Origin: Brienomyrus brachyistius
Taxonomy: Eukaryota > Chordata > Actinopteri > Osteoglossiformes > Mormyridae
NCBI RefSeq assembly: GCF_023856365.1
Contig: NC_064548.1
Span: forward strand, 25,198,289 to 25,262,288
Length of the DNA stretch: 64,000 nucleotides
Reading direction: 5' to 3'
The position numbers and the translations under genes are program-made. Shown here piece after piece: positions 38,501-49,056 of this stretch; the first letter of the stretch is position 1; the number at the start of each line of letters is the position of its first letter. The notes beneath the pieces are model-generated. The model did not search any database. It was not told the DNA's origin and saw only the letters and a list, made by a program, of their open reading frames with translations.

Positions 38501-41500
38501 GGCTGGGGTACACCCTAGGGGGGATGCCAGTCTATCACAGGGTACAGGGCTGGGGTACACCCTAGGGGGGATGCCAGTCTATCACAGGGTACAGGGCTGG
38601 GGTACACCCTTGGGGGGATGCCAGTCTATCACAGGGTACAGGGCTGGGGTACACCCTAGGGGGGATGTCAGTCCATCACAGGGTACAGGGCTAGGGTACA
38701 CCCTAGGGGGGATGCCAGTCTATCACAGGGTACAGGGCTGGGGTACACCCTAGGGGGGATGCCAGTCTATCACAGGGTACAGGGCTGGGGTACACCCTTG
38801 GGGGGATGCCAGTCTATCACAGGGTACAGGGCTGGGGTACACCCTAGGGGGGATGTCAGTCCATCACAGGGTACAGGGCTAGGGTACACCCTAGGGGGGA
38901 TGTCAGTCCATCACAGGGTACAGGGCTGGGGTACACCTTAGGGGGGATGCCAGTTCATCACAGGGCACAGGGCTGGGGTACACCCTAGGGGGGATGCCAC
39001 TCTATCACAGGGTACAGGGCTGGGGTACACCCTAGGGGGGATGCCAGTCTATCACAGGGTACAGGGCTGGGGTACACCCTTGGGGGGATGCCAGTCTATC
39101 ACAGGGTACAGGGCTGGGGTACACCCTAGGGGGGATGTCAGTCCATCACAGGGTACAGGGCTAGGGTACACCCTAGGGGGGATGCCAGTCTATCACAGGG
39201 TACAGGGCTGGGGTACACCCTAGGGGGGATGCCAGTCTATCACAGGGTACAGGGCTGGGGTACACCCTTGGGGGGATGCCAGTCTATCACAGGGTACAGG
39301 GCTGGGGTACACCCTAGGGGGGATGTCAGTCCATCACAGGGTACAGGGCTAGGGTACACCCTAGGGGGGATGTCAGTCCATCACAGGGTACAGGGCTAGG
39401 GTACACCCTAGGGGGGATGTCAGTCCATCACAGGGTACAGGGCTGGGGTACACCTTAGGGGGGATGTCAGTCTATCACAGGGTACAGGGCTGGGGTACAC
39501 CTTAGGGGGGATGTCAGTCCATCACAGGGTACAGGGCTAGGGTACACCCTAGGGGGGATGTCAGTCCATCACAGGGTACAGGGCTGGGGTACACCTTAGG
39601 GGGGATGTCAGTCCATCACAGGGTACAGGGCTGGGGTACACCCTAGGGGGGATGTCAGTCCATCACAGGGTACAGGGCTGGGGTACACCTTAGGGGGGAT
39701 GTCAGTCCATCACAGGGTACAGGGCTGGGGTACACCTTAGGGGGGATGTCAGTCTATCACAGGGTGCAGGGCTAGGGTACACCTTAGGGGGGATGTCAGT
39801 CTATCACAGGGTACAGGGCTGGGGTACACCTTAGGGGGGATGTCAGTCCATCACAGGGTACAGGGCTGGGGTACACCCTAGGGGGGATGTCAGTCCATCA
39901 CAGGGTACAGGGCTGGGGTACACCTTAGGGGGGATGTCAGTCCATCACAGGGTACAGGGCTAGGGTACACCCTAGGGGGGATGCCAGTCTATCACAGGGT
40001 ACAGGGCTGGGGTACACCCTTGGGGGGATGTCAGTCCATCACAGGGTACAGGGCTGGGGTACACCCTAGGGGGGATGTCAGTCCATCACAGGACACAGTT
40101 GATAATTTTGGTTTTTGTTTTTTACTTTTTTCTGGATAGATTTTGGCACTGACACGGATAGTTTAAATCCTTCGTAAATTAAGGGATTTTCCTGAGATTT
40201 CTTGTTCTGCTTGACATTTCAGAAAAGGGTTTCCCTAAACTGAATGTTTTTCTGGTGCTGAAACTTACACTTAAACGTCGAAGGATAAAAAATACCAGTC
40301 TTTCGGAAATGAGTCACTGGAAAATCAAGGGCCCTTCCAATTGAAAAAAAATATTAACGTCTTATACATTCTGACCGTTGTTCAGCCGCCCACGCAAATG
40401 TCCAAAGAAATGCGCTGGGGTTTAAGGGCTCTGCTCTCAGCCAGAGAAACGGGGCAAAAGGAGAAGTCGATGAGGAGCTTGACGTAAGTAGAAACGAGAA
40501 GAGAGAGTGACAAGCTTCTGTCACCCTGATGATGACACGCAGACGGCGGCCGCGCCGCACCGAATGCGTTCCATGACGCCCAGTCGCCATTCCTCTCTGC
40601 TCGAAAGAGGCGTCAAGGGGCCACAATGGAAGCGGTGCACGGGGTGTTCCGGGCGCGTGTTTCAGATCCCGTTTTGCCGAATAAAGTTTTGCTTACGATC
40701 GTGGGAGATAGACTGCTTAGAGCTGCCCATCAAGATGGCAACCTGAAAACAAACAGCCTATTGTTTCCAGTACTACTGCCACTTGAGGGGTTTCCCTAGT
40801 TAATTTGTAGTTATATAATTATGTTCATTTAGTTCATTAATTTGTAGCTTTCATATTTCTTATATTTATATTTCTTTCTGTCCTTGCTACTTGCTCATCA
40901 TGTTCTTTGCCTCTCATACAACTTACTCTCCCCAAGGCCGTCTGACCCCCCGGCTCCATCTTCATTCTGTCTTAATAAACTGCTTAAGCTTAAGGAACCT
41001 GCCCCATCGTTCAACTTAAAGAACCGGAGGTTTCACTGAAGAAATCGATCACACTGCAGAAACCCAGACACACTCTTGTTCTTTAAAACTTCACACTTGA
41101 GATGTCGAGATCGGTGGTGCCCTTTACTCCATGCTCCATACACCAAAAAGTGCATGATTTCTCAGCGAAAACCCCCCAGCTATGCAGGCTATGGGCCACA
41201 TCCCTGAATCCCGACACCTTTGTCAACTGGCTGTTCATGGTCGTCTGTGATGGGCCAATCAAACTCGCGGGTGCACTTACATTCGGGGCAGCGTGTGGCA
41301 CCGTGAACTAAGCCTGTGTGCCTGTAATCATAAGGTTGCCGGTTTAAACCCAACCTCAGCACATTCGCAGGGCCTTGAGCGAGGCCCTTAACCCTCCCCA
41401 GCTCCCTGGGCGCTGCTACGGGTGGCTGCCCTTCACAGACAACTTACTCCACAAAGAGCAAGTTCACAGAGGGAGGTGTAAAAAGGCAATTTCCCCATGG

Positions 41501-43242
41501 GGATTAATAAAGAGTCATTATCATTTGTTAGCATCAACAAATCAGTTAATCCTAAATTTCAGTAACCGCTTAACTAGAGATCACTCCACAAGGAATAATA
41601 ATCATAATAATAATATGTTTCATTTGAATAATGCTTTTCAGGGATCCAAAGAAACTTACGACTGTCACATCGCAACGAGACAAAGATTAAAAAAAAGGAA
41701 AGACTAAGACTGCAGAAAACAGCTAGGAAGTAATAAGCACAAGAATATACATAGACGAGAATTAAAACTTACGTAAGGTCACATTAATTTAATAGATTAA
41801 CAGAGACCTTTGTCCAAAGTGACATCCAAGTAAGGATTATCGGAATTAGAAAACTTTTGTTATTCCTGGGGAAATTGTTGGTGATTACAGACTACAGTAA
41901 GTGACTACACTGAAAGCTAAAAACAGAGGGTACACAGCACTGCATACAACGAATACGTAACAGGCGGTGGGGTCAGATATTGTAGCTAACAGAAATGGGT
42001 GGATCACCAGTGTACGCATCGGAATTCCCCCAGCATCAGTCATCTTAATCACACTTTATCTCATGATAATAACTATTTATTTGTACTAAGGTCACAGTCC
42101 ACTCGTGTCGTCACACACCCCCCATCCTCAGAATTGTCTGGGGGGCAGGATCTTCCCAGGTTACTTTGACTGATAATAGGCAGGTACCTTTGATATTTAC
42201 TGGGGGAGACCCCCCCCCGGTCAGTAAATTTGATCACAGATGATTATGCAAATTATACAGCCTGCTCCTACTTTCCTGCCTCTACTGTAGAGGGCGCTAT
42301 TCTCCCACGGGGGCCCTTCACACTTTGTCTGCATTTTTCCCAGGTGGCCTGCCCCCCCTGCCTATTACTGCATCATCGGCAGCATATTTTGAAATAAATA
42401 CTCCTGTCCTGGTGGCATTTTAATGTTTAACTTCTGCGAAGGAGCTGCATCTGTCCAAACCTTTGTATTTGACATCCGCCAGAATGCAACTTGGGTCAAA
42501 ACATAATGTCCAATCGCAAACTAACGTGACAAGTTACATCACCTATGTTACGAATACAAATAGCAGCAGAACTGGAATGCATCAAACGAAGATGCTCTTA
42601 ATCATTTTAAACATCGTTTTAAACTTTACATATTACTGGTAATAGCCACACTAAACATTACACTTCAGCAATTATCTTGCAGAGATATTTCGGAGACGTG
42701 CAGTTGATTCACAGTTAACATCTCCGGGTCCCACCTAGATTCCGTGACTCGGTTCATTAACACTTTAGCTGTAAAAACTCATCACAAATTATATAGCTAT
42801 GAAATCGCATACAGACAAACACATGCACTGGCTGTACAAGTTAACAAGTGAAACATGTATTTGGTTACTATAGGAGATATTAACGGTGGCCCAGTCATAT
42901 ATGAAGCTCAGAGAGTCACAGAACTTAATGAAATGAATGATAGGTGCTTTTCTTGACCCCATAAAGAATTCCCCCCCCCCCCCCCCAGCTCTCTGTAACA
43001 CACATGTAATTGAGAGCAAGCTTGGCACTGAAGGGCAGCCGCCTGCAGCAGTGACATGGAGCTGGGGGGGGGGGTTAAGGGTCTTGCCCTAGATCCCATA
43101 GATTTGTCACTATTCTGCTGAGGCTGATGCGATCGCAGGACAGAGCCACTGAGTCAAGTAAAGCTAATTAACAAAATTAATATTAACCGTAATGAAAAGA
43201 CTTACCAATTAGTTGAATCCATCGCCATTTTACCCAGGCCAT
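35513..43242 (-). CDS. B7-family costimulatory/coinhibitory ligand, six coding exons, about 312 aa
   Basis: The product is a type I membrane protein of the B7/butyrophilin class; such ligands bind CD28-family receptors on T cells. Exons on the minus strand are 43242-43206, 38055-37669, 36541-36251, 35994-35890, 35750-35712 and 35592-35513. All five introns begin GT, end AG and are phase 1, and the joined length (939 nt) is exactly 313 codons. Domains: short signal-like start (1-20), IgV (about 22-141, C42, W57, DAGLY at 115-119), IgC (142-238, C165, W178, C219), transmembrane segment (about 248-270) and a tail without tyrosine motifs near its end. N-glycosylation sequons include N27, N103, N182, N193, N198 and N229. 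The IgC end (VNCIVEN at 217-223) resembles ICOSLG; the TSTL strand also resembles PD-L1. Family is confident, orthology is not. Odd: T121 stands where the second IgV cysteine is expected. Confidence 0.85.
35712..35750 (-). CDS. B7-family gene, exon 5 (39-nt tail exon)
   Basis: The acceptor TTCCTTCTTCCCTGTTTATAG is strong, the donor is CAAG|GTGCGC, and the phase is 1-1. It adds a short polar segment (YACRSNQEQHPQ). Small cytoplasmic exons of this kind are usual in B7 genes. The exon is predicted only from splice signals and phase. Confidence 0.55.
35890..35994 (-). CDS. B7-family gene, exon 4 (transmembrane)
   Basis: Acceptor CCTCTCTCCTCTTCTGCAG before 35994. It encodes GLLVLVLVPILLIQAMLVYF, an evident membrane span, then FCFSQK. 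The donor AAAA|GTACAT at 35889 is weak. If it is not used, the frame reads on to a TGA at 35842-35840, giving a 289-residue form; both forms keep the membrane anchor. Confidence 0.7.
36251..36541 (-). CDS. B7-family gene, exon 3 (IgC domain)
   Basis: Acceptor CTGGTCTTTCAG before 36541; donor CACT|GTAAGC at 36250. The 291-nt phase 1-1 exon encodes SEIRCETWGGFPKPVIHW (B and C strands) and a second Cys in IPVNCIVEN, so this domain keeps its disulphide pair. Several N-x-S/T sites suggest heavy glycosylation. Confidence 0.85.
36997..37056 (+). repeat. Interstitial telomeric repeat (TTAGGG)n
   Basis: About nine TTAGGG units with one short TTAGG unit and one TTAGGA variant, on the plus strand, inside intron 2 of the B7-family gene. 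Confidence 0.9.
37535..37622 (-). mobile_element. 3' end of a tRNA-derived SINE
   Basis: The minus-strand string AATTTCCCTACAGGGGATCA followed by AATAAAGT, preceded by a CTCCACAAAGAGCAAGTT block, matches the 3' half of the SINE at 41283-41522. The head is missing. Confidence 0.65.
37669..38055 (-). CDS. B7-family gene, exon 2 (IgV domain)
   Basis: Acceptor CGATCACATGCAG before 38055; donor GGAG|GTGAGATC at 37668. The 387-nt exon is phase 1-1, as usual for Ig domains. It shows VMLTC (B strand), VFWQ (C strand), GRVIVFP, GNFSLLLTSVQIKDAGLY (D-x-G-x-Y) and the G strand YCRIQLNV. The residue two after Tyr119 is Thr (ACA), not Cys; another Cys lies at 134. Confidence 0.85.
38190..38203 (+). promoter_or_regulatory. 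CTCF-like core motif, plus orientation
   Basis: CCACTAGATGGCGC fits CCASYAGRKGGCRS at all positions. It lies in intron 1 of the B7-family gene, 48 bp from an opposed copy at 38251-38264. Confidence 0.45.
38251..38264 (-). promoter_or_regulatory. CTCF-like core motif, minus orientation
   Basis: The minus strand reads CCACTAGGTGGTGC, one mismatch from the CTCF core (T for C at position 12). With 38190-38203 it forms an inverted pair, which could also be the ends of a small palindromic repeat. Confidence 0.35.
38453..40099. repeat. Minisatellite, 47-bp unit, about 35 copies
   Basis: The unit contains GGGGTACACCCTAGGGGGGA, then TGCCAGTCTATCACAGGG, then TACAGGGCT. Sites alternate TGCCAGTCTATC with TGTCAGTCCATC, and blocks of several units recur in the same order, which points to higher-order duplication. 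It sits in intron 1 of the B7-family gene. The plus strand carries closely spaced G-runs in every unit. The GCCAGTCCATCACAGGG core matches the SINE body, so the array probably grew from a SINE fragment. Confidence 0.95.
40100..41282. other. Intron 1 of the B7-family gene, no other gene seen
   Basis: No exon recognised on either strand. A minus-strand open frame at 40354-40626 has no family resemblance. Confidence 0.5.
41283..41522 (+). mobile_element. tRNA-derived SINE, near complete
   Basis: The head GGGGCAGCGTGTGGCACCGTG and the B-box region GGTTGCCGGTTTAAACCC are tRNA-like. The body has CCTTGAGCGAGGCCCTTAACC, and the end is TTTCCCCATGGGGATTAATA then AAG. The family also appears at 37535, 42960 and 58740 (all minus). 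It lies in intron 1 of the B7-family gene. Confidence 0.75.
42960..43120 (-). mobile_element. SINE fragment, same family as 41283
   Basis: Minus-strand blocks GGGCAAGACCCTTAACCCCC and GGCTGCCCTTCAGTGCCAAG match the SINE body. It is interrupted by 14- to 17-bp C runs. Confidence 0.55.
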
Positions 43243-43261
43243 GGTGAAGAGAATTTTTCTT
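43206..43261 (-). CDS. B7-family gene, exon 1 (start codon)
   Basis: The acceptor TTTTTTATTTCAG ends at 43262, so a further non-coding 5' exon lies upstream. Nineteen nt of leader precede ATG at 43242. Twelve codons (MAWVKWRWIQLI) plus one base run to the donor G|GTAAG at 43205. The split codon with exon 2 gives Gly. The hydrophobic core of the signal peptide is short for a secreted protein, so the true signal could differ; the phase match with exon 2 supports this start. Confidence 0.7.
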
Positions 43262-45481
43262 CTGAAATAAAAAAATAAAGATTAAAATCTATACAATAAG
43301 TTATTTCTTCGTAATATGTCTCTAAATCAAGCAGAAAAATTTAATAGGAGTGTAAAGTGGCGGAATCCGCGCCTGTGCGCTCCGTGTCGCTTATGTGCGC
43401 CTCGACCACTGACCTGTCAGAATAAGCTAGTGCTGTTATTTCCGGAGGGTGTCATACGGTGTGTCGATGACTGGCAGCCCTCAAGCTGCTGTCTGAAAAG
43501 AAGAAAAGCGGTTTTCTCATTTATCGACTTACTTTGTAAGCGTACTTTTCTGAAAAGAAAAAGAGAGAGAGACAGCTGTTGGTGGCTGAGACTTACCGCA
43601 GTGTCCTTTCAGTCTGTTTTCAGTGTTTCAGCGGTTGTTTTTTAAAAAAAGCTATTTATATGCCGAGTATACCCAGATGTTCGGACTTGAATCCTCCGGG
43701 ACAGATAAACTTAACTACAACACTCATACCAGTACGACGACACTTATTTAAACAAGGAAGCAGAACCTCAGCGTTTAGCCTATCCACAAGACAGAAGCTT
43801 TGCAAAACCCTTTTTAAACAGTGAGGAATCCAGCTTTGGATTTTAGATATCCCGCCGTTATTTCATTCGAAGTTATTCGCGATCACGGCGCTGCCCACAT
43901 GGTCGCAGCCCCAGGGTCCCAAACCTGCGCTCCGAACCTGCGCTCCCGCTTCGCAAAACCTCCGCCCGGCAATAAACCAAAGGAGCGAAACTCTCCTAAT
44001 ATAAATGTAATCAGCGAAAGGCAGACGCAAGAATCTTTAAACTGAAAGAGGAAGAATGAAAAGTGCACAATGCGAAGTAAATGACCGGGAATCCGGTGGC
44101 TTTCGAGTAGATGGCATTCCTACATAGAAAACAGAAACTAACACTTAGATTGTTGTAAAAAGCTGAACTGAGGTAGGCCTATTTAAGTCAGGGGGAGAAG
44201 CAGTAGATCTTACCTTAGTGTTACATTCTTCTCTTATTAGACCACTAAACGCAGTAAAGTACTTCAGACATCCACTGGCCGAAATGTGCTGGAAGGTCTA
44301 GCGTCTTACTGTTTTTCAGTATCGCAGCCCTACAAGTTTGGTTTCTTTCTTGCTGGGAATTTACCCTGGAACTTCCCAGCTATGTCCTGCATGTCCCTCG
44401 GACATGATGCTGCATTACCAATACAGTCAGTTATCATAATAGTTCGGACGAATCTGGTCACATTACAAATATCGCAATCGGATTTTATTATAGCCAAAGC
44501 TAAATAAATAAACCTCTTCATACGGAAACAAGCCATACCATTAATTCCTGCAAACTTAAACATTTCCACGCAAGATTTCGTTTCTGTGTAGGCTCCATAA
44601 TTGGGAATATGTGGAGGGTGTAGGGAAATTTTAAAATCCCTGCTGGTAATTAAGTACCGGAGTTTTACTTGAGGTATTTCCCAGAATTCCCTGAATCTCT
44701 TGTTAGGGCTCCAGTCATTCTACCCATATTTGAGTTTGGTAATGAGATCATCTGCGATGTACTGGCAGATCATTCAGTGTGAACATGCCTTCTGGCCATT
44801 TCCTGTCTGGTCAATCATCCATCCATTCATGTAGGATTTGTGACTCAGTAAAAGGAGAGAATCATTCTAGGGTCTCCATACTTTTGTAAGGCATCAAACA
44901 TGTGATATTATGGCCACACACATCAAAATAGGCTAATAAAATTCAAATATGAATAATTTTATTTTCTAAGTGGAGCTGTAGAATAGATACAGTTCAGCAA
45001 AGTCACCCTCAAAAATATTACTGGCTCCTGGTGACCCACCCCAATCAAAATCTTCTGCTAACACCCCCAGATGGCTGTTGTTCATTTGCACTTCTGTGAT
45101 TCACCAATGAAAATCTTGAGACAGGAAATACCTTCATTAAAATGACAAAAAAGTCCACCCAATTGGGTCACCTATTACCTTGACCCCGGGGGGGGGGGGT
45201 AATTACTTTAATGTTGCATAGAATTCATTTGCTCCACGTTAGCTGTGGAGTAAATGTTTGTGGTGCTGAGTTCCTTCAGCCATGAAATCGGTCCATCCAG
45301 TCTGTAGCGTCTTCCTGGTCAGGGCTGCCTGGATGCTACCCCAGACAGCACTGGATACAAGACACCAGACACCAGTTGGCAGAATTTACTGTAAATTTGT
45401 ATGTGTGTAACAAATAGAACGCACTTGAGATTTGACTCTTTAGACTGCCATAATTAAAAAGTTACACCCGATGTTTTTATC
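43262..45481. other. Region upstream of the B7-family gene; 5' exon not located
   Basis: The acceptor at 43262 implies a non-coding first exon of the B7-family gene here. A GC-richer block at 43870-43985 is the likeliest place for a promoter, but no convincing minus-strand donor was chosen. No other gene is recognised. Confidence 0.35.
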
Positions 45482-45859
45482 CATCCTTCCATTTTCTGAA
45501 ACCACTTGTCCTATTCAGGGTCATGGGCGGGTCTGGAACCTAAGGGCATAAGGCAGGGAACAACCCAGGATGGGGCGCCAACCCATCACAGGGCACACTC
45601 ACACACCAGTCACTCACACAGGCGCACCTATGGGCAATTTGGTAACTCCAATTAACCTCAGCATGTTTTGGGGAGTATAGGAGGGAAACCAGAGTACCTG
45701 AAGGAAACCACATGACAGCACAGAAAGAACATGAGAACTCCACACGGAACCCTGGCGGAGACTCAAACCCGGGTTCCAGAGGTGTGAGGAAACAGTGCTA
45801 ATCACTGAACCACCATGCCCCCCCTCACCCTAACCACTGCACCACCATGCCACCGCCAG
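45482..45859 (-). mobile_element. tRNA-derived SINE with target-site duplication
   Basis: A perfect 10-bp duplication TGTTTTTATC flanks the element (45472-45481 and 45860-45869). The tRNA-like head, with B box GGTTTGAGTCT (minus strand), is at the right; the CCATCC-type tail is at the left. The head end is partly duplicated (TAACCACTGCACCACCATGC appears again at 45831). Confidence 0.85.
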
Positions 45860-45989
45860 TGTTTTTATCTGGATCAATATTTGTTACTTATTTTGTGTCA
45901 GTCTATTGTATTACTTAGAACTAAATTAGAACATGTATTTGAATCACACACCCTGTGTTTTTTTAATAAAAGTATTTACTCTGCTTTGC

Positions 45990-46480
45990 CCATTATTGGA
46001 TTTGGACTGACTTAGCAAGCTGATTTTAAACTGTAAACTAAAGTAACATAACATTACAACATGTCCTGCAGGGTGGGCAGTTCTGTCCTGCTGATTCACT
46101 CTGCGCTCCGTATCGCCCTCTGCAGGGCTCTGCAGGGCTCTGCGCTCCTTGGAGCTGCAGCTGCCGTACCAGGCAGTGATGCTCCCAGAAAGCACAGCTC
46201 CCACAGCAACACTGTAGAAGGTTTTTTTCTTTTGCAGTGCAGAGGAGACTCTGAATCTCCTCAACTGCCTCAGGCGATACAGTCGCTGTCTAGCTGTCTG
46301 TACCAGGGTGAAGATCTGGGCTGTCCCTGTCACATCCTCCGAAACAGGTACTCCGAGGTACCTCTAGCTGCCGACCCTCTCCATTGGGTCACGTCTTCTA
46401 CTGCTACGTCCTGACATCCATGACCATCTCCTTCATTTGTGTCCTCAGAGCTGGGGGAGTATCACAGGGTGGCCCAAAAC
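45990..46480 (-). pseudogene. LINE reverse-transcriptase C-terminal remnant
   Basis: On the minus strand, SEDVTGTAQIFTLVQTARQR then LYRLRQLRRF and SGSITAWYGSCSSKERRALQ match the end of the ORF2 protein common in fish non-LTR elements (the LYFLRRLRKF ... ITAWYG ... RKALQR pattern). Frame breaks lie upstream (46345-46480) and the catalytic part is missing. It is a dead fragment; the clade is not certain. Confidence 0.75.
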
Positions 46481-46869
46481 ATAGCCAATCCATTACAAAA
46501 AGCGTAGAATTCACTGCCGACCTTACAGAGTGCACTTGGAACCTCCTTTTCCTTACTATTTACATCGCTATGGTGTGTCGGCAGGCAGACATGCTGCTTA
46601 TTATCACTTTCAGCCAGCAGATGGCGTAACACAGGACAGCTGGGTAAGTCTGCAGGGACACATGATGGGAGTGACTGTGAGAAGTGACACCCTTGTCATT
46701 CTCTTGCGAATGTACAAGTGCATTCCCACCTGCCTCCCCCTCCTCCTGATGCTGCCATGGCCATATCTGCCAGAGCTTGTACATTACACTTCATATTGCA
46801 CTCACCTAGCTGTTAGCACTGCCTATAGCCGCCTCTGCTTTAACTAATTGTACATTTTATTTCCCATAC

Positions 46870-47345
46870 TCCTCCTGGGGGGTGATGCCTGGAGACCTCA
46901 ATCTATCAGGATGTCCAGCACACCCTGTTACATGTGACGTCGCCACCACCAGTGACGTCCCTGCATCCAGCTCGCCGTTCTGCCTGTGTCATCTTCCATG
47001 TCTGACCCGCTGCCTTACCTCTAGTTGTCCTGGTGATTGGAAGAAGACTCAGCACTGGCTTGTCATCCTCCCTGCTCTCCAGTTATTTCTCAAATCTCAT
47101 GACTTGGACGGTGTGACTTGACACTTAACCATCTCTCCTATTTGAATCTCCCTGCCGGCCCCTGGAGGATGGGCTCCCCCTTTGAGTCTGGTCCCTCCCA
47201 AGTTTTCTTCCTTCTTGGGAGTTTTTCCTTGCCACTGTCGCCTTTGGCTTACTCACTGGGGGCTTTGGGTGCGGATGCTGTAAATCGCTTTGAGACGATG
47301 TAATGTCGTGAAACTGCGCTATACAAAATTAAATTTGTTTGTTGT
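46870..47345 (+). mobile_element. 3' end of a fish LINE (L2-like)
   Basis: CCGGCCCCTGGAGGATGGGC, then GGGAGTTTTTCCTTGCCACT, then CGCTTTGAGACGATGTAAT and CGCTATACAAAATTAAAT make up a very common fish LINE 3' tail. It ends in TTGTTG repeats. Its orientation is opposite to the RT remnant beside it, so the two are separate insertions. Confidence 0.75.
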
Positions 47346-47424
47346 TGTTGTTTGTAGTTCAACTTTTTTTATTTCTCTGGGGAACCTGGGAATATTCCTT
47401 CCATCTTGGTGTCCCTGACCAACA

Positions 47425-47731
47425 CAGACGGGTTACGACAGGTTACGTTCTGAAAAACCTATCGTAAGGCGAAATTGCGTTTTAATACAGTACGCCTAAC
47501 CTAACAAACATCATCGCTTAGCCTAGCCTTCCTTAAACATGCTTAGAATACTTACATTAGCCTGCAGTTGGACAAACTCATTAACACAAAGCCTATTTTA
47601 TAATAAAATGTTGAAAATCTCACGTAATTTATTGAATAATTTAATGAAAGTGAAAAACAGAATGGCCCTGAAATACCCATCGTCAACTCGAAATGTCATA
47701 ACATGGACCATCGTAACTTGCAGAGCATCTG
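47425..47731. mobile_element. Tigger/pogo-like MITE
   Basis: The ends CAGACGGGTTACGACAGG (left) and inverted CAGATGCTCTGCAAGTTACG (right) are related, and TA follows the right end. The interior includes CCTATCGTAAGGCGAAATTG, AACATCATCGCTTAGCCTAG, CACAAAGCCTATTTTATAAT and GAAAGTGAAAAACAGAATGG. I remember near-identical strings in mammalian Tigger-type MITEs. No transposase is encoded. Confidence 0.65.
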
Positions 47732-47999
47732 TACCAGTGAGGGCAGGTTTTTTGGGGATAAAGAGCAGAGGCTCAGCCGGCCTCCAGCTGCCCTCCCCGA
47801 GGCTTAAATGGCGAGATCGTTACCCTGCCAGCCAAAGGATCTGAACCCTGGCTAGTTAGCAAACGGCTAACCTAACCCTGCTGTAATACACACCATCAAA
47901 CCACATTTGGCTTTAATTTTAAATGGTACAGTGACTCAATAAAAGTGTTCTTACACAGACCCTGTGTATGACTATTACAGTGACTCAGCAGAATTCAAA

Positions 48000-48646
48000 T
48001 ATACTAAGAGCTTTATTGTGGGAAAAATCTCTTCAGCGTCTTCTCATGGAGATGCTACACAAAAAGTGAGGTTAGGGACAAAGAGCTCTGTTAGAGCCGA
48101 ATCACAAGGACAGAGATGAGTCACAGTACCAATACTCATTCTCTGTGAATGTTGTCTAAATGCTGAAGAAGCACAGGAGGGCTGAAAATAAGCAGCATGT
48201 CACTGTAACACAGCATTACAGCATTAGGTATTTCACATAGGTGGACATTCCTGAGCAGGACAAAGTCAGCTGACCTTTTGCGATTCCGCTTGTTCCTCAG
48301 ACCCCAAGATTAAGCTGCTAGAGGTGAATGTTTCATCCCTTAACCCCCCTGAAGGCCATTTAACAAGCTCGTTTTCATGCCTGCTTGTCTTCTGTTGATT
48401 CCCTTATTTTCATTCCGCTCCCCCAAGCTGATAACCCCCCCCCCCAGTTTTATCTCCCTGTGCCTGCATCACGTGGATCTGTTCGTCATCATGGCTAACA
48501 AAGACTTTAAAATATAGCGTCAATCAGACAAGGTGCAAAGACAGTACACATAGTGTAAACAAAGTAAATGTAGTGTAAACAGATTCAAAGTGTACATTAC
48601 ACTGATAAAGTAACCTGAAAAAATATTGTGACACTAGAAATAAATA
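48000..48646. other. Intergenic, no gene seen
   Basis: Poly-C at 48438-48446. No exon recognised. Confidence 0.5.
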
Positions 48647-48972
48647 CAGACGCTCCTCTACTTACAAACTTTCAACTTACGAGCTTTCAGACGTACGAAC
48701 AAAGAGGACTGTAAGTCCAAATTGTGTTCCTTGGGATCCCGTTTCCTGTCCACGACATCAAAGATTTTTTTCTGCGCACCAATTCCACCCAGTACGACTT
48801 CTGGCCGCTATTCCTGCCACGCAGCAGCGCAGCATGCGTACTCCCAGCATCCTAGTTCTTTGTACTTGCATGCAGTATACCCTTAAAATGATATTGAATA
48901 ACGACTTACGAACATTTAAAGTTACGAACGGCTATTCGGAACATATCTTATTCGCAAGTAGAGGAGAGTCTG
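48647..48972. mobile_element. Second Tigger/pogo-like MITE, about 326 bp
   Basis: The inverted ends CAGACGCTCCTCTACTTAC (left) and CAGACTCTCCTCTACTTGCG (right, inverted) match at 17 of 19 positions. The inner arms both carry CTTACGA-type strings (ACTTACGAGCTTTC and ACGACTTACGAAC). TA precedes the left end, but TC follows the right end, so the target duplication is worn. Confidence 0.75.
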
Positions 48973-48984
48973 TCTTTCAACATT

Positions 48985-49056
48985 CAAGAGAGAGACTCGA
49001 ACCCAGATCCGAGGTGTGAGGCAACAAGTGCTAATCACTGCACCACCATGCCGCCC
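48985..49056 (-). mobile_element. tRNA-like head of a SINE, truncated
   Basis: AGAGACTCGAACCCAGATCC and CACTGCACCACCATGCCGCC are the tRNA-related head of the family at 45482 and 61927. The body is absent. Confidence 0.7.
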
